Of a stretch of 64,000 nucleotides of DNA, positions 59,201-64,000 are shown piece after piece. The stretch comes from Liolophura sinensis (Eukaryota > Mollusca > Polyplacophora > Chitonida > Chitonidae). The stretch lies in contig NC_088295.1 in assembly GCF_032854445.1 (NCBI RefSeq), positions 40,907,385-40,971,384 on the forward strand, in the 5' to 3' direction. The notes beneath the pieces were generated by a model, which had not been told where the DNA came from, did no database searches, and was given only the letters and a program-made list of their open reading frames with translations. The translations under genes and the position numbers were made by a program. Positions within the stretch are counted from its first letter, which is position 1, and the number at the start of each line of letters is the position of its first letter.

Positions 59201-61153
59201 TCTATACATTATCGATCCTTATACATTCACAAAGGTTTACACGTGTATATTATATAAATTGCATATACATTAAACGCAAGTAAAACAGACAAATAAATTA
59301 CATGTATTACATCTCATGTACTACATGCACAAAGTTTTCTGAAGCCCTCTGCAGTATTATGGAAACATACACTTGCTACAATTCCAACTTACAGTTGCTC
59401 ATTTCTGCTTCGGTGAATTCTCCCATCTTGTTTTTCTAAAAACTTGTCCACCTCATCGAGCGCCACATCATTTGAGAACCTGCGAGTTACAGCTGGTTTG
59501 GCATCTACCTCCATACCTGCTCCATCAGCCACCTCATCTCCCTTTGATTTGACAGCTGATGTCCCTGTCACCAGGAACAACATGTCTCCATGTCTGACAA
59601 TATAGCAAAACACTTCTACCTGTACCCCAGTAAAGTCTAAAAATGTCAGTGATAAATCATATTTTTGAGTAAGTGTTTTTGCAACAGTGTGCAGCCTCAC
59701 TTATTTTTTCTCAACGGCACAATTTAAAATGACTCCTGTGAAGAACACAATAAAAACTTTTTTAAACTGAATATTTATGTGTTCAAATATTTCCTGATTC
59801 ATGTAAAGCACTTTACATCCAGCACACTTACACATAAATACAAGTATCCTTATCAAATGCCACAAAAATAATCACCAAGGCTGGTTTTCAGTGGCTATTT
59901 GTCGGCGCCCATGTGCAAAGAGACTTACTTAATTCCTTGTGAATCTATTGATCGGCTTCTGGAGTGACGCACAACACCTGTCTTCTTCAGTCTGTCCTTA
60001 CACACACTCCATCCTATATCTCCTAAACCAAATTCTTTTTGTACCTGTGGATGAACAGACAAACCAAGAAAATACAGACAATATTAAAGGGCATTGTTTG
60101 TCAAATGATACTATGTGAATTTTTCAATATGCAAAGCTCAGTTCAAAAAGGTTTAATATACAAAATCAGTGAATGGTATTAACTTATAAAATTAACAGAT
60201 ACCTGCAGCCCAGTAATGTATCTTACAAGCCTACTTCTGATTAACCATTATGCATCAAGGTCTTTTGTTATATGCTGTCAAAAACCATTTAGACTTTCAA
60301 TTTCAGTTCTAAGTACAGATATACATACTTTATCAAGAAAAGATGCCACTGATTCTGAGGCCTTCACTTCCACTCTTTTAGTGCCATGATCGGCAGACTG
60401 AACACGAATAACCTGTCAATGACAATCATAGCTAATGAAACAAACATCACCAAAAAAGTGGCAAGTTTATACATAATAATGACAATGTAATGCTTCAACT
60501 CCTTGAGGAATGAAAGTTTTAAAAGGTATAGAATATATTAAAAATGCATTTGCACGTAAATCACTCTCTTTTTCAATCAGCAGCAGCTCAAAACATGACC
60601 TTCAGTGAAAAAAAAACCCAAAAAAACACTGCACTGACAGGGACGCGCTTTGGAAAAATACGGCCAATTCACTGTGTTTAAATTAATAAGACTAAACGTG
60701 ACAGTTGAGGACCGTTTAAATTGGTTACATGGCTACAATAATCCAAAACATGAGGAGAAATATATAACACTATCAGTGTTCTGTAAGCCACCTGGGCTTC
60801 TTCTAATTCAGTTGTATATGCGTATCTTTGTTTGACACCTTGTTGCTCATGAAAAAAATAAAGTGAAACAAAGCAATTTATCCATGTCGTATACATTTGG
60901 TTCACGTTAATATTTTCGTCTCTTTCAATAATAACTACCTTCATAACCTAAGTACATTTCAACATCATGAACATGACACTGTTGTTGTTGTTGTTGTGAT
61001 TTAGCTGAAAATAAAGCTGAATCATGAACACATCATCTCAGTCGCCATGCTTAGGAATTCGTTAAAAACTAAGAGATGTACCCTGATTGCACAGTAAAGA
61101 TGGGCTCGTTAACACAGCTACACCTGGTATATACGTACAATTAACTTGGACAT
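47201..61153 (-). CDS. NPLOC4: NPL4 homologue (p97/VCP ubiquitin cofactor), complete, 15 exons
   Basis: With UFD1, recruits and unfolds ubiquitinated substrates at p97 in ER-associated and nuclear degradation. Exons (minus strand): 61153-61139, 60412-60329, 60044-59929, 59593-59393, 58998-58950, 58005-57911, 56516-56393, 56087-55908, 55119-54958, 53059-52933, 52148-51988, 51507-51334, 50855-50739, 48694-48583, 47361-47201; 1878 nt, 625 aa (human 608). N-terminal UBX-like domain from [18 protein letters not shown] to about residue 75; zinc motifs [12 protein letters not shown] and [20 protein letters not shown]-like NPL4 core with [65 protein letters not shown] and DFHLLVFL; C-terminal NZF finger [20 protein letters not shown] (C-X2-C-X10-C-X2-C). 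The donor after the LNRQ exon is GC (gcaagt), required by phase. The donor after GEIQ is probably also GC (gcacag); a weak GT site would insert 8 residues. The first coding exon is 15 nt. Confidence 0.96.
48290..48575. repeat. Dispersed repeat R1, copy 1 (ends in the ggtcatttacc motif)
   Basis: Long match to 54660-54940: 'agtgacttgaccccatgtgg', 'aggattagcaaccagag', 'taatcactctcttct', 'ccaactcagattgtgc', ending 'gcgaaacattaggtcattta'. The terminal motif is shared with the inverted-repeat element at 5430-5648. Non-coding; in an NPLOC4 intron just downstream of the exon at 48583-48694. Confidence 0.75.
50149..50422 (+). mobile_element. SINE family 1, full-length plus-strand copy
   Basis: The clearest complete example: tRNA-like head 'ggcctctgtggctcagttag' with A box, B box 'gagttcaagtcc' (50224-50235), body 'ctggcttcctctcaggccgt', 'cctgcggatggtcgttggtt', 3' core 'ctcccaccataatgctgacc...gtcgtataagtaaaatattc' and a (AAAT)n/(TTAA)n tail. 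The internal promoter boxes look intact. NPLOC4 intron. No clear target-site duplication. Confidence 0.92.
52409..52665 (-). mobile_element. SINE family 1 with 13-bp target-site duplication
   Basis: Full-length minus copy with tail (TTTA)n, core 'ggtgttttacgccgtactca', body and A-box region ending 'gctaaccaactgag'. Flanked by exact direct repeats cttagagaatggt at 52396-52408 and 52666-52678. NPLOC4 intron. It looks young. Confidence 0.95.
53549..53632. mobile_element. MITE terminus carrying a 53-bp SINE family 2 tail insertion
   Basis: 'atacggtaaatgacctaaag', the inverted-repeat end seen at 5430, is interrupted at 53570 by 53 bp matching the 3' tail of SINE family 2 ('tgagtgcttggggtttaacg' to 'atatgacgac'). 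The 10-bp tgacctaaag is duplicated on both sides (53560-53569, 53623-53632), after which the host element resumes with 'tttcgctctgggacttgg'. NPLOC4 intron. Confidence 0.8.
54660..54940. repeat. Dispersed repeat R1, copy 2
   Basis: Partner of 48290-48575 in the same orientation, ending 'gcgaaactttaggtcatttg'. Both are in NPLOC4 introns and non-coding. This copy ends 18 bp before the exon at 54958-55119. Confidence 0.75.
55479..55571. mobile_element. Foldback mini-element, 93 bp (family M2)
   Basis: The left arm 'gaaagaacacatttatacaa'+'cctatac' is followed after about 35 bp by its inverted copy 'gtataggttgtataaatgtg'+'ttctttt'. The arms are about 27 bp and nearly perfect, and the centre 'tatgagctattaagtatagctca' is itself partly palindromic. 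It would fold into one long hairpin. The same arm sequences bound the larger element at 58137-58779. Confidence 0.85.
58137..58779. mobile_element. MITE-like element with about 45-bp inverted ends (family M2, longer form)
   Basis: The left end reads 'agaacacatctatacaacct'+'ataccatacatgaaagagcta', and the right end is the inverted counterpart 'tagctctttcatttaaggta'+'taggttaaataaatgtcttctt'. The interior is about 550 bp with no open frame. NPLOC4 intron. The 93-bp element at 55479 looks like an internally deleted derivative. Confidence 0.75.
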
Positions 61154-61408
61154 CTTGCTTCGTAATTTACAGACGCTCTTTCGAATGACAGAAAAGTTCC
61201 ATACAACTGGCAGCCATGTCGTCTGTTGTTGACATCTCACATATTCGTGTTTTCACATGATGGCACTTAAGTCGAACAAAAAGGAAACAGTGTTGTTGAA
61301 AAGTAAAGATTTAATTTGCATGTCGTTAAAAGCTAATAGAAAATGTAACAGTTATTTAATTTTTGAGATTTAGGAGCCGTTGCGAGGCACGTGACTTTGG
61401 TAAACAAC
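61154..61408. promoter_or_regulatory. Shared divergent promoter region of NPLOC4 and the 61409 gene
   Basis: 255 bp between the two start codons. No TATA box. A short upstream frame (ATG 61216, 14 codons) lies ahead of the rightward gene and could be a uORF if transcription starts before it. Inferred from gene arrangement only. Confidence 0.5.
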
Positions 61409-63837
61409 ATGGAGACGTTGGGAAAGTATGGCAGTGCCAGTTTGGGCGGAAAAAAGAAAGGTGTGCTGTTATTTTCCGAAAGGGAATTGGTAAATAAATA
61501 AACGGCAGCATAAGAAAATAAATCCAGTGTCTTAAACAGAACACTTTATTCTAAATATATCTTTAGTGGTGTGCAGATATTACTTCAGTAACTCTCAGCT
61601 AGTATTCCTTCCAATGCATGTTGGAAGTCCAAACCCACGAGCTCTCATTTACTCCAACTCAACTTTAGGTCTCTCAACATATAGTATATAATAATTTTTG
61701 AGAGTCCAACTGGAGTACGAGTAGATGAGACTCCTGTCTGCAAACCCTGGTGACAGTAACTATTTACTTCACAACACCAAATGTCGATCCTGCAACACAT
61801 TGATTGGACAGTTTATGAGACTTTTATCGCCATATGGCCTACACATTCTGTGAGCTGTTTTATAGATTTGTTTGTAAATCTAAAAGAATAGAGGGCACTG
61901 ATTCCCATAGTCCGTTCTGATGTTAGGTTTTGGCAACTGGAAATTTTGTTCGGCCAAGGATATGGCCTAGCCCAAACCAACGTCATAGCGCGCTCCGTTT
62001 AAAAACCTGATGCAGTTGATGTGGCAGAGTGTCATGGCGTTCAAGACAACAATTATCTATCCATGACTTTAAATTTGCGTGACACTTATGTTCCTTATCT
62101 TTTCGTCTGGTGATTTATGGCAAGCACAAGGCTTATCTGTTGTTCCTAAACCGCATTGATTTGAGATTCCTTGCTGATGTTCAGCGAACGGCTGTACTGA
62201 CAGCCTTGACTTATTGGACAAGGGCAGGTAATTACATTAAATGGAGATTGCTCTGATGTTGGTTTGGGACCTCCTTTCTTTATACTGGACTGCATACTAA
62301 TACTAAGTATATCATGCTTAAAGGACAAAAGACATTCGATTCCTTTTTTTCCATCAAAGTATTTTGGAAAACCAGTGTGGATCGCCACACAATTTCCATT
62401 TTTTTGTTAATTTTGGTTAAAAATGAGATAATAATCTCCACATACAGAGGTAAATATGACATGCCAGTGGTCACAGGAAGCAAAGAATCCATTGTGCTTT
62501 GCCTAATGACAATATGTTTAAAAACTTCTCTTATGAGTTATAATTTAATAGTTGAATTAAATTATTGCTGATTTCAGAACCATTACAAGCTTTCCTGAAT
62601 AAAGAATTGTCAATGACATCCCGTTATGGTGTAGCTCCAATGCGACCAGAGAGAACACAGAGTGCTAAGGGAAGACTAGAAACACCCTTTGATGCAATCC
62701 AGAACAGAGAATTTTGTAACCACCTCAATATTAATGGAATTAATGATGGAAGCTCAGAAGCAAAGAAGACTCATTCCTCTACAGTCAAGATATTGCCTCG
62801 CAGACCTTTGTCAGCTGTTTCAAGCAAGGCCAAGTCACTGGAGGAGGATCGAAAAAAACAAAGGCCCAAGAAAAACGCATCAAAATGTCTGAAGGCGAAG
62901 GCGGATCTCTCTGATGACAGTGGGGATATGTTTAAGTTTGAAATCCAGGGTGCATCGATTCAGAATTCTTCAACAAGAAATGCTGATAACTCTCAAAAAT
63001 CCAGTCAAAGCAATACAAGTAATTGTGCAGAGGATGTACATGCTGGGTGTAACAATAATGAGAAGGAACAGCCCAAGTCTAGCGCACTTTGGTCGAGTTT
63101 AATGCAGAGTGAAATAGGTGACCTTGTCAAAGAATCATGCGTGCAGATCAGTGAAGGTGACAGTTCATGTTTTCTGACTGCAGTGAGAGATGAGCCTGAA
63201 GATGATTCAGAAACTGTCCATGTCCATATGCCTGGTGATTCTCGATCAAGAAGAAGCAGAAAGAGCAGTAGGAGTAGAGCACTGAGGCATAGATCTGCCA
63301 CAAAGAGTGACTGGTTCAGTGTAAAACCTTGTGTGTATAACATGGAGTTAACAGAAGAATCAGCTGACAGTTCAAATGTCAGAAAGGATGAAGGTGACTT
63401 TCCTTACAAACTGAATGCACAACCCAAGGCTGAAACATCAATTGTGCCCGTAGTCAGCGATTTGGTGGAGGATATGACCTTAAAGTCTCACCTAGGAAGG
63501 TAGGCTAAATATGGGACAAGTAAAGTTTAGCAGTCTGTGGCAAATTTTCATTGAAATTCGCAAGTCCTGCCTCCTTTTAAGGCATGAAAAGGTATTATAA
63601 AACAAAGAATGTGGTTTTAACAAAAATGGAGGAAGATATGCATAAAAAGTTAGAAAAAAATTTATATGTCTTAATAACCCCTCTGTTTTATGCATATTTT
63701 TCAGTGATGTCATTTTGACACCTATCACTCTTGATTTCACCACAGCAGGCTACTTAATTTATGGACTGACCACTATGGATTTAGAAAAACTGTATAAACT
63801 GTTTACATCCATTTTTACACCCAAAGAAGAAATCTGA
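61409..63837 (+). CDS. Unrecognised serine/lysine-rich protein, 368 aa, 3 exons
   Basis: Function unknown; I do not recognise the family. Exons: 61409-61460, 62578-63499, 63705-63837; both introns are GT-AG and in phase. Starts METLGKYGSASLGGKKKGE, then LSMTSRYGVAPMRPERTQSA. Most of exon 2 looks disordered: many Ser, Lys, Asn, a mixed-charge centre, an SR-type cluster SRSRRSRKSSRSRALRHRSA, then acidic stretches. The last exon is different, hydrophobic and compact: LTPITLDFTTAGYLIYGLTT, MDLEKLYKLFTSIF, ending PKEEI. It may be the conserved functional tail. There is no signal peptide. Reading through the exon 2 donor would stop at once (TAG 63501-63503), so a shorter form without the tail is possible. 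It may splice on beyond the window, but the stop at 63835-63837 fits a terminal exon. Head-to-head with NPLOC4. Confidence 0.7.
61924..62272. mobile_element. MITE family M1, second copy, reversed and end-truncated
   Basis: The left end is 'taggttttggcaactggaaa'+'ttttgttcggcca'. The interior, compared in reverse complement with 21755-22079, shares 'cgcaagcacaag', 'ttccttatgttttcgtc' and 'agtgtca' elements in order. The right end stops at 'gatgttggtttggga', so the terminal inverted repeat is lost there. It lies in intron 1 of the 61409 gene. Confidence 0.7.
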
Positions 63838-63854
63838 GATGCTTTTTTGTTTTT

Positions 63855-64000
63855 GTTTTTTTTTTTTTTGATTGGTGTTTTACGCCGTAATATTTCACTT
63901 ATATGACGGCGGCCAGCATTATGGTGGGTGAAAACCAGGCACAGCCGGGGGAAACCCACGATCATCCGCAGGTTGCTGGCAGACCTTCCCACGTACGGCC
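63855..64000 (-). mobile_element. SINE family 1, cut by the window edge
   Basis: T-tract tail, 'gattggtgttttacgccgta', a short deletion of 'ctcaag', then 'ggccagcattatggtgggtg', 'atcatccgcaggttgctggc' and 'ccttcccacgtacggcc' at the edge. The head lies outside. It starts 18 bp after the stop of the 61409 gene, so it probably lies in its 3' UTR. Confidence 0.92.

Noticed and set aside
62565-63503. 312-codon frame as a single-exon gene
   Set aside because: The ATG at 62565 lies before a good acceptor (AG at 62577), the TAG lies just after a good donor, and a three-exon model with an upstream ATG at 61409 keeps phase throughout.

Overview
This is eukaryotic DNA from an animal, most likely a lophotrochozoan and probably a mollusc. 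It is AT-rich. Its genes are broken into many short exons with GT-AG junctions, and its introns carry tRNA-derived SINEs whose 3' core reads 'ggtgttttacgccgtactc', a type known from molluscs and relatives. I cannot name the species. No operons, CRISPR arrays, rRNA genes, convincing free-standing tRNA genes or viral genes were seen.

Layout, left to right. (1) About 1684-14982, + strand: a lethal(2) giant larvae (LLGL) homologue missing only its N-terminal exon(s), with 22 exons, an intact aPKC-target serine cluster and two possible C-termini. (2) 14983-21474: LLGL 3' UTR, then intergenic DNA, ending in a 34-bp minisatellite (20620-21484) that touches the stop codon of the next gene. (3) 21475-32273, - strand: a complete Njmu-R1 (C17orf75) homologue, 12 exons, 442 aa. 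(4) 34752-36997, - strand: a complete BUD31/G10 splicing factor, 4 exons, 144 aa. (5) 37418-42257, + strand: a complete PDAP1 homologue, 6 exons, 178 aa, head-to-head with BUD31. (6) 47201-61153, - strand: a complete NPLOC4/NPL4 homologue, 15 exons, 625 aa, probably with one or two GC-AG introns. (7) 61409-63837, + strand: an unrecognised 368-aa, serine- and lysine-rich gene in 3 exons, head-to-head with NPLOC4. The window ends inside a SINE.

Exon boundaries were placed by hand from splice consensus, reading phase and remembered family sequences. All junctions keep phase, and BUD31 comes out at exactly the family's 144 aa. The genes do not form one pathway: LLGL acts in cell polarity, Njmu-R1 in endosome-to-Golgi vesicle tethering with WDR11 and FAM91A1, BUD31 in the spliceosome, PDAP1 is a phosphoprotein, and NPL4 is the p97/VCP ubiquitin cofactor. 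Two divergent gene pairs probably share promoters.

The non-coding DNA is the most novel part. It holds at least three SINE families (several copies with clear target-site duplications), several short inverted-repeat (MITE-like) elements including a full-length and foldback pair, at least four other dispersed repeat pairs, a diverged tandem duplication in the Njmu-R1 promoter with a coding-like substitution pattern, and the stop-codon minisatellite.
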